Positions 1 to 7,020 are shown, counted from the first letter of the stretch. The stretch: DNA of 11,336 bases from UBA4615 sp035628395 (GCA_035628395.1 DASPJX010000137.1:1-11336); one strand, 5' to 3'. Notes: a model not told the origin generated them from the letters alone. Made by a program: numbers and translations.

Positions 1-245
1 CGTCGCGTCCGATCGTCGCGGGCCCGGCGCAGAGCTACGAGCTCTGGCTGATCCCGGCCGAGGGCGGCGCGCCGGTGTCGGTGGCGGTGCTCGGCGACCT
101 CGCCGCGCGCATCGAGCTGCCGGCCGCGATCCGCGAGCGGCTGCGTCCGGGCGCGAAGCTCGCGGTGTCGGTCGAGCCCGCGGGCGGCTCGCCGACCGGC
201 GGGCCGACCGGGCCGGTGATCCTCGCGGGCGCGATCGGCGGCTGA
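1..245 (+). CDS. Anti-sigma factor, RskA family, C-terminal part only
   Basis: Only the last 80 complete codons are in the window; the 5' end lies outside. The readable part begins SRPIVAGPAQSYELWLIPAE, contains a LAVSVEPAGGSPTG segment and ends PTGPVILAGAIGG before TGA. The YELWLIP, VSVEPAGGSPTG and TGPVILAG blocks are typical of the periplasmic C-terminal domain of RskA (anti-sigma-K) proteins. Members of this family are single-pass inner-membrane proteins: a cytoplasmic N-terminal part sequesters an ECF sigma factor and the outer domain senses envelope signals. The cognate sigma gene is normally immediately upstream and would be outside this window. The gene converges with the HupE-like gene, so it need not be related to the operon downstream. 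The family call is fairly sure; the sigma factor it controls is unknown. Confidence 0.82.
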   Translation, partial: SRPIVAGPAQSYELWLIPAEGGAPVSVAVLGDLAARIELPAAIRERLRPGAKLAVSVEPAGGSPTGGPTGPVILAGAIGG

Positions 246-246
246 G

Positions 247-293
247 CCGGCCCGGCGCGATCGACGGTCGAGTCCGCGCGGCGGGAGGGCCGG
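247..293. terminator. Possible bidirectional terminator hairpin between convergent genes
   Basis: Immediately after the anti-sigma stop codon, CCGGCCC (247-253) is the exact reverse complement of GGGCCGG (287-293). Inside it GCGCG (255-259) can pair with CGCGC (275-279), giving an interrupted compound stem. No T-run follows on either strand. The position between two convergent genes suits a shared terminator, but in DNA this GC-rich such stems arise by chance, so the call is weak. Confidence 0.3.
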
Positions 294-356
294 AACCGCA
301 GGACGGCGACGACCTCGGCGCGACGGGACCGGCCGGACCGCGCGGCCGACGCGCCG

Positions 357-1559
357 TCAGCGCGCCGCGGCGAAGGCCGCGGCGAGCAGGTCGACGTCGA
401 GGTCGAGCGCGCGCTGCACGAACCAGCCGAGCCCGGCGACGACGATCGCCGCGGCCAGCGCCGGCTGCAGCGCGGCGCGATAGGGGCGCGTCGCGCGCAG
501 CGCCCACAGCAGCGGGAACGCGACGGCGAGCGCCGCGAGCTGGCCGAGCTCGACGCCGAGGTTGAAGCCGAGCAGCGCGGCCAGCGCCGGCCGCCCCTCG
601 CCGCCCAGGTCGGCGAGCGCCGAGCCGAAGCCGAAGCCGTGGATCAGGCCGAACGCGAACACCAGCGCCCCGGGCGTGCCGCCCCAGCGCGCGGCCGCCG
701 TCGGGCCTCCGCGCGCCGCGACCAGCGCCTGCACGCCGGCGAGCGCGACCGAGGCCGCGATCACGCTCTCGACGAACCGCGACGGCAGCGACAGCCACCC
801 GAGCGCGACGCCGGCGAGCGTGATCGAGTGCGCGAGCGTGAACAGCGTCAGCAGCGCGGCCAGCGACAGCAGCGTCTCGCGCATCGGCCGCGCGCCGCGC
901 GCGGCGAGCGCGACCGAGGCCAGCGCCAGCGCGAGCACGAACATCAGGTGGTCGACGCCGTCGAGGATGTGGGCCATGCCCTCCGACACGAATCCGGCGA
1001 AGCCGTCGAACGCGCCGCCCTCGCCGGTCGCGGGCCGGATCGCCTGCGGCCCGGCGCCGGGCCGCAGCAGCACGAGCCGCTCGCCGTCGCCGAGCGACAC
1101 GATCGCGCGGTGCGTGGCGTCGACGTCGGCCAGCAGCCGGTAGTCGACCTCGAGCGGCGCGCCGCTCCCCGACGGGCACGCCACCGGGAAGCGGAGCACC
1201 GCGAACGCCGAGTCGCCGCGCCGCGCGAGCCCGTGCTCGACCGCACCCGGCGTGCAGGGCGCGCCGCCGGCGGAGAAGCCGATCGCGGCCAGCGCCGCGC
1301 GGCGCACCGCGGGCTCGGCCGCGCGCAGCTCGGCCGCGGTGACCGCGCCGTCCTGGTCGGCGTCCAGCCCGACGAGCGCCTCGAGGTCGCGCAGCGCGAT
1401 GTCCCAGCGCACCCCGACGCCCTGCGGCGTCGCGGCGAGCGCGAGGAACGCGTCGCTCGCGCCGTGCGCGCGCGCCGCGCCGCCCGCCGCCGCGAGCCAC
1501 AGGCCGAGCAGCGCGACGCCCGCGGCGCGCAGCGCGCGCGTCCACCGCGACGCGCTCAT
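357..1559 (-). CDS. HupE/UreJ-family membrane protein with a periplasmic EF-hand loop
   Basis: A 400-residue protein starting MSASRWTRALRAAGVALLG. The start is the ATG whose first bases overlap the TGA of the upstream TPR gene (ATGA, 1559-1556), which favours coupled translation. Residues 10-31 form a signal peptide ending ARA before AHGASDAF. The exported N-terminal part (about 32-190) holds a complete EF-hand loop, DADQDGAVTAAE (66-77), with acidic positions 1, 3, 5 and 12 and Gly at 6, plus two cysteines (C102, C128). From about 190 several hydrophobic segments follow, bearing the conserved motifs of the HupE/UreJ_2 family: GMAHILDGVDHLMF (H197, D200, D203, H204), LAHSITL (H244), LIHGFGFG (H307) and VELGQ (E337). 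HupE/UreJ proteins are linked to nickel or cobalt permease activity in hydrogenase and urease clusters. No such enzyme genes are visible here, so the substrate is open. Last gene of the operon. Confidence 0.85.
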   Translation of the reverse strand: MSASRWTRALRAAGVALLGLWLAAAGGAARAHGASDAFLALAATPQGVGVRWDIALRDLEALVGLDADQDGAVTAAELRAAEPAVRRAALAAIGFSAGGAPCTPGAVEHGLARRGDSAFAVLRFPVACPSGSGAPLEVDYRLLADVDATHRAIVSLGDGERLVLLRPGAGPQAIRPATGEGGAFDGFAGFVSEGMAHILDGVDHLMFVLALALASVALAARGARPMRETLLSLAALLTLFTLAHSITLAGVALGWLSLPSRFVESVIAASVALAGVQALVAARGGPTAAARWGGTPGALVFAFGLIHGFGFGSALADLGGEGRPALAALLGFNLGVELGQLAALAVAFPLLWALRATRPYRAALQPALAAAIVVAGLGWFVQRALDLDVDLLAAAFAAAR

Positions 1560-2785
1560 CGGGCGCTCCCGAGCACGCGCTCGAGCCGCCGGTCGGCGAT
1601 CGAGTGCGCCGCGACGAAGTCCCGCACCGGTGCGAGCGCGTCGTCGCGGCCGGCCGCGCGCGCGGCGCGCGCGAGCAGCAGCAGGTCCGCCGGCTCCTTC
1701 TGCGCGTCCCAGTTGCGCCGGGCGAGCTCGAGCGCGCGCGCGGCGTCCGCCTCGACGTCGAGCGCGAAGCGCGCGTGCTCGCGCAGGTGCAGCCCGTCGC
1801 CGCGCACCGCGGCGGTCGCGAAGCGCTCGCGCAGCGACGCGGCCGCGGCCGGCGCCGCCGGATCGTCGAGCCGCCGCAGCGCGATCGCGTGCAGGACCGC
1901 GACCGCGTCGGTGGCCGGGGCGTCGGCGAGCAGCGCGCGGGCCGCCGCGGCCCGGTCGTCCGAGATCAGCCGGTCCGCGTACGCGACCCGCGCGTACGGG
2001 CTGTCGGCGTCCTGCTGCGCGAGCACGAAGAGCCGCTCCGCGTCGGCGTCGCGGCCCTCGCGCTCGGCGATCTCGGCGAGCACCAGCCGGACCCAGGCGA
2101 GCTCGGACCCGGCCAGCGGATATCGGGACAGCGTCGCCGCGAGCGCCGGCGCCGCGTCGCGGTCGCCGCGCAGGCTCGCGAGGTCGGCCAGGCAGACCTG
2201 CGCGACGAGGTCGGGGCCGTCGTCGAGGGCCGCGAGCCGGCGGCAGCCGTCGGCCGCCTCGTCGAGGCGGCCCAGCGTCTGCAGCAGCGACGCGCGCAGG
2301 CGCAGCGCGCGTCGGTCGTCGGGCTCGCGCCGCAGCAGCGCGTCGAGGTCGGCGAGCGCGCCGTCGAAGTCGTGGAGGTGCTGCCCGAGCGCGGCGCGCA
2401 GCAGCAGCACGTCGGCCGGCGCGTCGGCGCGCGACGCCCAGGGCGCGAGGATCGCGAGGCCTCGCCCGGCCTCGCGCGGATCGCCGTCGACCCGCGCCCG
2501 TCGGAGGTGCCGTTCGGCGAGCAGCGCCGCCAGCCGCGCGTCCTCGGGGCGCTCGCGCAGCCGCTCGCGGGCCTCGCGCATCGCGCGGTCGGCCGAGGCC
2601 TGCCCCCGGGGCAGGCGCTCGAGCACCGCGTTGGCCGCCGGCAGCGCGGTCACCGGGGCGGACGCCCCGGATGGCGCGCCGGTCGGCGCCGACGCGCCGC
2701 GCCACGCGGCGCCGAGCACCAGCAGCGCGGCGCCGAGCGCCCACGCCGCCTGGCGCGCGGCGGCGCGGGCGTGGTTCGCGCCCAC
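1556..2785 (-). CDS. Membrane-anchored TPR-repeat protein
   Basis: A 409-residue protein. The start chosen is a GTG at 2785, two bases after the lipoprotein stop codon (TGAAGGTG). No ATG lies in frame nearby, and this start keeps a basic N-terminus followed by a hydrophobic helix (about residues 13-28, AAWALGAALLVLGAAW). That suggests a single inner-membrane anchor or uncleaved signal with the rest periplasmic. The remainder is helical. Tetratricopeptide-like units are clear at about 125-190 (LLLRAALGQHLHDFDGALAD, then ALRLRASLLQTLGRLDEAAD), and weaker helical pairs continue towards the end (about 210-380). TPR arrays usually act as protein-binding scaffolds; no catalytic motif is seen. It overlaps the HupE-like gene by 4 bases, so its partner is plausibly that protein, the lipoprotein or the DUF4331 protein. 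The exact start is the main uncertainty, since no well-placed ribosome binding site precedes the GTG. Confidence 0.75.
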   Translation of the reverse strand: MGANHARAAARQAAWALGAALLVLGAAWRGASAPTGAPSGASAPVTALPAANAVLERLPRGQASADRAMREARERLRERPEDARLAALLAERHLRRARVDGDPREAGRGLAILAPWASRADAPADVLLLRAALGQHLHDFDGALADLDALLRREPDDRRALRLRASLLQTLGRLDEAADGCRRLAALDDGPDLVAQVCLADLASLRGDRDAAPALAATLSRYPLAGSELAWVRLVLAEIAEREGRDADAERLFVLAQQDADSPYARVAYADRLISDDRAAAARALLADAPATDAVAVLHAIALRRLDDPAAPAAAASLRERFATAAVRGDGLHLREHARFALDVEADAARALELARRNWDAQKEPADLLLLARAARAAGRDDALAPVRDFVAAHSIADRRLERVLGSAR

Positions 2786-2787
2786 CT

Positions 2788-3072
2788 TCAGACGAGCGGC
2801 ACCGGCGGCGCGACGTCCTCGACCGGCGGGGTGCCGCCGAGCTGCAGCGGCTCGCCGGTGTCGTCGGTGCCGAGCGACCTGAGGTACGCCACGAAGCCGT
2901 CGACCGAGGCGAACGCCGAGGCCGGCACCGACGATGGTGCCGCCGCCGGCGCGCCGCCCCCGGCCGCCGGTCCGGCCGGGGCGTCGCCGCCCCCGCCGTC
3001 GTTCGAGCTGCCGCAGCCGGCGAGGCCGACCGCCACCGCGATCGCCGCGGCCCATCCGTGGATGCGTTTCAT
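2788..3072 (-). CDS. Small lipoprotein of unknown function
   Basis: A 94-residue protein beginning MKRIHGWAAAIAVAVGLAGC. The lipobox LAGC places the lipidated cysteine at position 20. The next residue is Gly, not Asp, so by the Lol rule it would go to the outer membrane. A flexible Gly/Ala/Pro linker (about 24-50) leads to a short C-terminal module (about 52-94) with FASVDGFVAYLRSLGTDDTG and a proline-rich tail ending PPVPLV. I do not recognise the C-terminal module as a named domain. The start is well supported: AAGGAGG (3084-3078) sits 5 bases upstream of the ATG. That ribosome binding site overlaps the stop codon of the DUF4331 gene (TGAAGGAGG), so translation is probably coupled. Its place between the DUF4331 and TPR genes suggests it tethers or helps the exported DUF4331 protein, which is inference only. 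Confidence 0.8.
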   Translation of the reverse strand: MKRIHGWAAAIAVAVGLAGCGSSNDGGGGDAPAGPAAGGGAPAAAPSSVPASAFASVDGFVAYLRSLGTDDTGEPLQLGGTPPVEDVAPPVPLV

Positions 3073-3077
3073 TCGAG

Positions 3078-3086
3078 CCTCCTTCA
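3078..3086 (-). promoter_or_regulatory. Strong Shine-Dalgarno overlapping the upstream stop codon
   Basis: On the - strand the DUF4331 stop TGA runs directly into AAGGAGG, followed by 5 bases and the lipoprotein ATG. A ribosome finishing DUF4331 would stop on the lipoprotein's ribosome binding site, a layout typical of translational coupling. It fixes the lipoprotein start. Confidence 0.8.
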
Positions 3087-4595
3087 GTTCGTCGGGCCCG
3101 AGCCGGGCAGCGGCGCGGTCAGGTACGGGAACGCCGTCAGGAAGCGGCTCGCGTCGATCGCCACGCCGTCGGTCACCGGGGCGGCGCCCGCGGGCGCGTC
3201 GGTCGACACGCAGCCGAAGGCCGTCGGCTGGTTCAGCGTGCACAGCACGCCCATCGCGACGCGCAGCGAGATGTCCACCACGTCGTCGCCGGGGCGACGG
3301 CCGTTCGGGAAGCCCGCGTTGTCGCCGGCCAGCACGCCGAGGCTCTGCTGCGAGGCCGGCGCGACCGGCGCGATCGAGGTGTTGAGCCTCAGCATCTCGG
3401 ACGGCGTCACGTTGGCCGGCCGGTTCAGGCCGGGCACGCCGGTCAGGAACGCGACGACCAGGTCCTGGCGCGGGAACTTCGTGGGCGCGGGGGCGCTCGG
3501 GAACAGCGTCTGGATCAGCGCCGGCAGCGTCGGGTTGGTCACGTAGTCGATGAACTGCGTGTCGGCCGAGGGCTTCGAGGCGTTGAAGCGGTCCTTGTCG
3601 CGCAGGCCGATCACCACCTCGTTGACCAGCGGCATGCCGAGGCGCGAGACCTGGGTCCAGGCGCCGCCCGGACGCGAGGCCCGGTTCAGGCCCGGCTGCG
3701 GCGACGGGTCGATCAGCCGGCCCTGGCGCACGCTCGCGGTCGTCCACACGCCGATCACCGGGTCCGTGCCCTTCGTCAGGCAGGCGATCGGCACCTCGAG
3801 GATCAGCGAGGTGACGTTCTTGTCGGCGAGGTCGTCGCGGACGCCGGCCGTCGGGCCCACCGGGTTCAGGTTGACCAGGTCGAAGATCTTGCCGACCGGG
3901 ATCGCGAACGGATCCTTGCGCTGGCCGACGAACAGGCGTCCGGGCTGGTCGGCCTGGCAGCCGGGGATGTTGACGCTCTGGATGAACCGGTTCGCGTAGG
4001 CCTCGTAGCCGCCCGCGCCGCCGAAGGTCTTGGTGCCGATGTTGTCGAGCGGCTTGTCGAACTCGGCCGCGCCCGCGACGTTCGTCAGCGGCTGCACGGT
4101 GCCGGTCCGGCGATCGCCGCGGACCACGTCGACCCGGTAGGTCTCGCGGCGGTTCTGGACCGCCGGGTTCACGTCGGTGATCTGACCCGCCTGCACCAGG
4201 GGGATCGGCACGTTCTTGCCGCCGACGTTGAGCGCGATGTCGCGGCTGGTCTCGGAGAACCGGAAGCGGAAGGTCAGGTCTTCCTTCGAGTCGCCGTCGT
4301 TGTCGACGTGGATCTCGTAGAGCGCGTTCGTGTCGAGCGAGAAGTAGTTCGGGCCGCCGTACGGATCCTGCAGCGGCAGGTAGTTGGCGACCAGGGTCAC
4401 GAAGCCCGCGCGGCCCGGCTCGTAGCTGCGGAACGCGTACAGGTCGGTGCCGTCGACCTTCGGCATCGAGGTGATGAAGGGTCCCTCCCGATGGCTCGAG
4501 GCGTCCGCGACGGTGGCGGTGCAGGCCAGCGCGACGGCGACGGCGGCGGCGATGCCGGACAGGGGACCGACGGGACGTTCTCTCGAAGATGGCAT
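3084..4595 (-). CDS. Exported DUF4331 family protein
   Basis: A 503-residue protein. The start at ATG 4595 is supported by GGAGG (4605-4601) 5 bases upstream. Residues 12-32 form a signal peptide (core GIAAAVAVALACTATVADA), with cleavage likely just before SSHREGP (33-39). SSHREGP, followed by DGTDLYAF (48-55), is the hallmark opening of DUF4331. An acidic loop DNDGDSKED (98-106) followed by LTFRFRF resembles a calcium-binding loop. Further family-like blocks are the Gly/Pro-rich middle, LVNEVVIGLRDKDRFNASKP and the C-terminal GFPNGRRPGDDVVDISLRVA. Length and completeness look normal. The biochemical role of DUF4331 proteins is not established as far as I know; an extracytoplasmic, probably beta-rich binding protein is the reasonable reading. 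It is the first gene of the operon and diverges from the TonB-dependent receptor, which suggests joint regulation. Confidence 0.9.
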   Translation of the reverse strand: MPSSRERPVGPLSGIAAAVAVALACTATVADASSHREGPFITSMPKVDGTDLYAFRSYEPGRAGFVTLVANYLPLQDPYGGPNYFSLDTNALYEIHVDNDGDSKEDLTFRFRFSETSRDIALNVGGKNVPIPLVQAGQITDVNPAVQNRRETYRVDVVRGDRRTGTVQPLTNVAGAAEFDKPLDNIGTKTFGGAGGYEAYANRFIQSVNIPGCQADQPGRLFVGQRKDPFAIPVGKIFDLVNLNPVGPTAGVRDDLADKNVTSLILEVPIACLTKGTDPVIGVWTTASVRQGRLIDPSPQPGLNRASRPGGAWTQVSRLGMPLVNEVVIGLRDKDRFNASKPSADTQFIDYVTNPTLPALIQTLFPSAPAPTKFPRQDLVVAFLTGVPGLNRPANVTPSEMLRLNTSIAPVAPASQQSLGVLAGDNAGFPNGRRPGDDVVDISLRVAMGVLCTLNQPTAFGCVSTDAPAGAAPVTDGVAIDASRFLTAFPYLTAPLPGSGPTN

Positions 4596-4837
4596 GGGAG
4601 CCTCCGGTTGTTCACGACGTGTGAGGTCAGGCCTCGTGCACTCTACGGATGACCGACCGTTCCGGACGCGAACGGCCCGGTCACGGCTTGGACTCCTACG
4701 TCGCGCCGTCCGAGCCCGGCCGCATGCCGGCGATCCGGCGCGCATCCGGCGGCTATCCTCGGCCGTACCCGCACCGAACCGGCCGGACGCAGGAGTCCGG
4801 CGCCCGCCCACCGCCTTCGGGGTCCCGAGCCTTCGCC
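4596..4837. promoter_or_regulatory. Divergent control region between DUF4331 operon and TonB receptor
   Basis: These 242 non-coding bases must hold the promoters of both directions. Three repeat structures are visible. Two exact direct copies of ATCCGGCG (4733-4740 and 4744-4751) are spaced 11 bases apart, one helical turn, preceded by a related ATGCCGGCG (4724-4732). TATCCT (4754-4759), a possible -10 element for the receptor, lies just downstream, though no good -35 matches it. An exact inverted repeat, GGACTCCT (4690-4697) and AGGAGTCC (4791-4798), brackets the direct repeats. A GAGG/CCTC stem lies near 4623-4635. No Fur box or known riboswitch was recognised. Confidence 0.5.
4733..4751 (+). 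repeat. Tandem 8-bp direct repeats at 11-bp spacing
   Basis: ATCCGGCG occurs at 4733-4740 and again at 4744-4751, an 11-base period. Same-face direct repeats of this spacing are the typical binding pattern of OmpR/PhoB-type response regulators. A degenerate third copy lies immediately upstream. Chance is a real alternative in such GC-rich DNA. Confidence 0.4.
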
Positions 4838-6937
4838 ATGCCGCACCGCCGCCCCTCCCCGCCGATCCGCCGCGTCCCGACCGCCCGGTCTCCGACGATC
4901 GCCGCGCTCGCCGCGGCGCTCGCCTGCGCGACGCCGGTCGGGTCCGCGCGGGCGGCCGACCCCGAGCGGCTCGAACCGGTGCAGGTCGTCGCGAACGGCG
5001 ACGACCCGATCGGCACGACCGACGCCGCCTCGCGCGGCTCGGTCGACGCGGCGCGCATCCTGGCCGTGCCGATCCTGCGGCCCGCGGACGTGCTCGAGCG
5101 GGTGCCGGGCCTGGTCGTCACCCAGCACTCCGGCGACGGCAAGGCGAACCAGTACTTCCTGCGCGGCTTCAACCTCGACCACGGCACCGACTTCGCGACC
5201 ACCGTCGCCGGCGTGCCGGTCAACCTGCCGACGCACGCGCACGGCCACGGCTACACCGACCTGAACTTCCTCGTGCCCGAGCTGATCGAGCGGATCGACT
5301 GGCGCAAGGGCCCGTACTCGGCCCTCGACGGCGACTTCTCGTCGGCCGGCGCGGCCGACATCCGGCTGCGCTCGCGCTTCGCCGCGCCGGTCGGGCAGCT
5401 GACCATCGGCTCGAACGGCTACCGGCGCGCGTTCGCCGGCGCGTCGCCGTCGCTCGGCGCCGGCACGCTGCTGCTGGCGGCCGAGGCGCTCGCCAACGAC
5501 GGCCCGTGGGACGTGCCTCAGGACGCCCGGCGCGCGAACGCCGTGGTCCGCTGGTCGGGCGGCACCGCCGCGAACGGCCAGGAGCTGACGCTGATGGGCT
5601 ACGACGCGCGCTGGACGGCGACCGACCAGGTGCCGCAGCGCGCGCTCGACGCCGGCGCGATCGGCCGCTTCGGCTCGCTCGACCCGAGCACCGGCGGCAC
5701 CAGCTCGCGCTTCAGCCTGTCGGGCTCGATGCGGCGCGCGCTGGACGACGGCCGCCTCGACGTCTCGGCCTGGGCGCTGCGCTACCGGCTCAACCTGTTC
5801 TCGAACTTCACCTACCTGCTCGACCGGCCGGACACCGGCGACCAGTTCGAGCAGGCCGACTCGCGCGTCGCCTACGGCCTGCGGGCCGCGCGCGCGTGGA
5901 ACGGCACGACGCTCGGCCTGCCGTCGCAGACCACGCTCGGCGTGCAGGCCCGCCAGGACCGCATCGACGTCGGCCTGTTCGACACGCGGGCGCGCGAGCG
6001 CACGGCCACCGTGCGCGACGACCGCGTGACCTCGACGCTGGCGGGCGCGTTCGGCGAGCACGCGGTGTTCTGGACCGACCGCTTCCGCACGATCGCCGGC
6101 CTGCGGCTCGACCGGCTCGACAACCGCGTCGACGCCTCGCTCCCCGAGAACGCCGGCCGGGGCCGCGACACGCTCGCCTCCCCGAAGCTGGCCGCGGTGC
6201 TGACCGCGACGCCCGCGCTCGAGACCTTCGCGAGCGTCGGCCGGGGCTTCCACAGCAACGACGCGCGGGGCACCACCGCCCGCGTCGATCCCCGCACCGG
6301 GGACGCGCTCGTGCCGGTGCAGGGGCTGGTGCCCACGCTCGGCGGCGAGATCGGCGCGCGCTGGACGCCGACGCCGACGCTGCTCGCGTCGCTCGCGCTC
6401 TGGCAGCTCGACATCGACTCGGAGCTGGTGTTCGTCGGCGACGCCGGCGTCACCGAGCCCAGCCGCGGCAGCCGACGCCGCGGCGTCGAGGCGGGCGTGC
6501 GCTGGCTGCCCCGGCCCTGGCTCGCGATCGACGGCGACCTGTCGCTGTCGCGGGCGCGCTTCGTCGACGACGATCCGGCCGGCCCGTTCGTGCCGGGCTC
6601 CGCGCCGCGCGTGGCCTCGCTCGGCGTCGCCGTGCAGCGGCTCGGCCCCTGGTCGGGCGGCCTGCGCGTGCGCCACGTCGGCCCGCGACCGCTGGTCGAG
6701 GACGGATCGGTGCGCTCGCGGCCGTTCACGCTCGCCGACCTGCGGGTCGGCTACCGGCTCGCGCCGCGCCTCGACCTGCTGCTCGACGTGTTCAACCTCG
6801 CCGACCGGCGCGCGAACGACATCGAGTACTTCTACGCGAGCCGGCTCGCCGGCGAGCCGGCCGAGGGCGTCGCCGACCGGCACCTGCATCCGGCCGAGCC
6901 GCGCACGATGCGGCTGTCGCTGCGCGTCGGGTTCTGA
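4838..6937 (+). CDS. TonB-dependent outer-membrane receptor
   Basis: A 699-residue protein. The ATG at 4838 is chosen because it gives a sensible signal peptide: a basic stretch MPHRRPSPPIRR, a hydrophobic core TIAALAAALACA, and a likely cut after ARA at 37-39. The frame stays open further upstream but without signal-like sequence; the ribosome binding site is weak. Residues about 47-51 (PVQVV) form a TonB-box-like segment. The plug (about 70-170) has ADVLERVPGLVV, KANQYFLRGF, a histidine cluster PTHAHGHGYTDLNF (H133, H135, H137), ERIDWRKGPYSALDGDFSSA and AADIRLRSRF. The rest is a 22-strand-type barrel with alternating aromatic residues, ending in RLSLRVGF; a terminal Phe is the usual BAM assembly signal. 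Such receptors import scarce ligands such as metal chelates, using TonB/ExbBD energy. The ligand is unknown; the divergent DUF4331/HupE-like operon points to a metal. Confidence 0.9.
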   Translation: MPHRRPSPPIRRVPTARSPTIAALAAALACATPVGSARAADPERLEPVQVVANGDDPIGTTDAASRGSVDAARILAVPILRPADVLERVPGLVVTQHSGDGKANQYFLRGFNLDHGTDFATTVAGVPVNLPTHAHGHGYTDLNFLVPELIERIDWRKGPYSALDGDFSSAGAADIRLRSRFAAPVGQLTIGSNGYRRAFAGASPSLGAGTLLLAAEALANDGPWDVPQDARRANAVVRWSGGTAANGQELTLMGYDARWTATDQVPQRALDAGAIGRFGSLDPSTGGTSSRFSLSGSMRRALDDGRLDVSAWALRYRLNLFSNFTYLLDRPDTGDQFEQADSRVAYGLRAARAWNGTTLGLPSQTTLGVQARQDRIDVGLFDTRARERTATVRDDRVTSTLAGAFGEHAVFWTDRFRTIAGLRLDRLDNRVDASLPENAGRGRDTLASPKLAAVLTATPALETFASVGRGFHSNDARGTTARVDPRTGDALVPVQGLVPTLGGEIGARWTPTPTLLASLALWQLDIDSELVFVGDAGVTEPSRGSRRRGVEAGVRWLPRPWLAIDGDLSLSRARFVDDDPAGPFVPGSAPRVASLGVAVQRLGPWSGGLRVRHVGPRPLVEDGSVRSRPFTLADLRVGYRLAPRLDLLLDVFNLADRRANDIEYFYASRLAGEPAEGVADRHLHPAEPRTMRLSLRVGF

Positions 6938-6958
6938 GCGCCGCGGCCCGCGCGGCGC
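6938..6958 (+). terminator. Hairpin directly after the receptor stop codon
   Basis: GCGCCGCG (6938-6945) and CGCGGCGC (6951-6958) form a perfect 8-bp stem with a 5-base loop, beginning at the first base after the TGA. No T-run follows. It may act as a terminator or as a 3' mRNA-stabilising stem. Confidence 0.4.
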
Positions 6959-6973
6959 GGACGGCGAACGCGA

Positions 6974-6998
6974 CGCGGGCCGCACGAAGCGGCCCGCG
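6974..6998. terminator. Perfect 10-bp stem hairpin between convergent genes
   Basis: CGCGGGCCGC (6974-6983) and GCGGCCCGCG (6989-6998) are exact reverse complements around a 5-base loop, ACGAA. It lies midway between the convergent receptor and thiolase genes and could stop transcription from both sides. It lacks a T-run, as many terminators in GC-rich genomes do. Confidence 0.5.
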
Positions 6999-7020
6999 GA
7001 CGGAGCGGCGCGCCGCGGCC

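Noticed and set aside
357..1559. Naming the membrane protein hupE or ureJ as a hydrogenase or urease accessory gene.
   Set aside because: No hydrogenase or urease gene is nearby and the protein has a large extra exported domain; only the family name is supported.
1560..2744. The HupE-like frame stays open upstream to 2744, suggesting a 795-residue fusion.
   Set aside because: The extension is Arg/Ala-rich, lies over the TPR gene in another frame, and the ATGA overlap with a signal peptide at 1559 gives a clear start.
639..4652. Long + strand frames antisense to the DUF4331-to-HupE operon (for example 639-2882, 1252-3546, 1604-3385, 2934-4652).
   Set aside because: They translate to low-complexity Arg/Ala/Ser/Pro-rich text without domains, and lie opposite well-recognised genes; this is usual in very GC-rich DNA.
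4640..4670. GGAAC followed by CCGTAG on the - strand, resembling an ECF sigma promoter for the DUF4331 operon.
   Set aside because: The gap between the two elements is about 11 bases, too short for the usual 15-17.
4643..6985. A 780-codon - strand frame opposite the receptor, and a + strand frame from 4447 to 7215.
   Set aside because: Low-complexity composition without recognisable motifs, while the receptor frame has signal peptide, plug and barrel.
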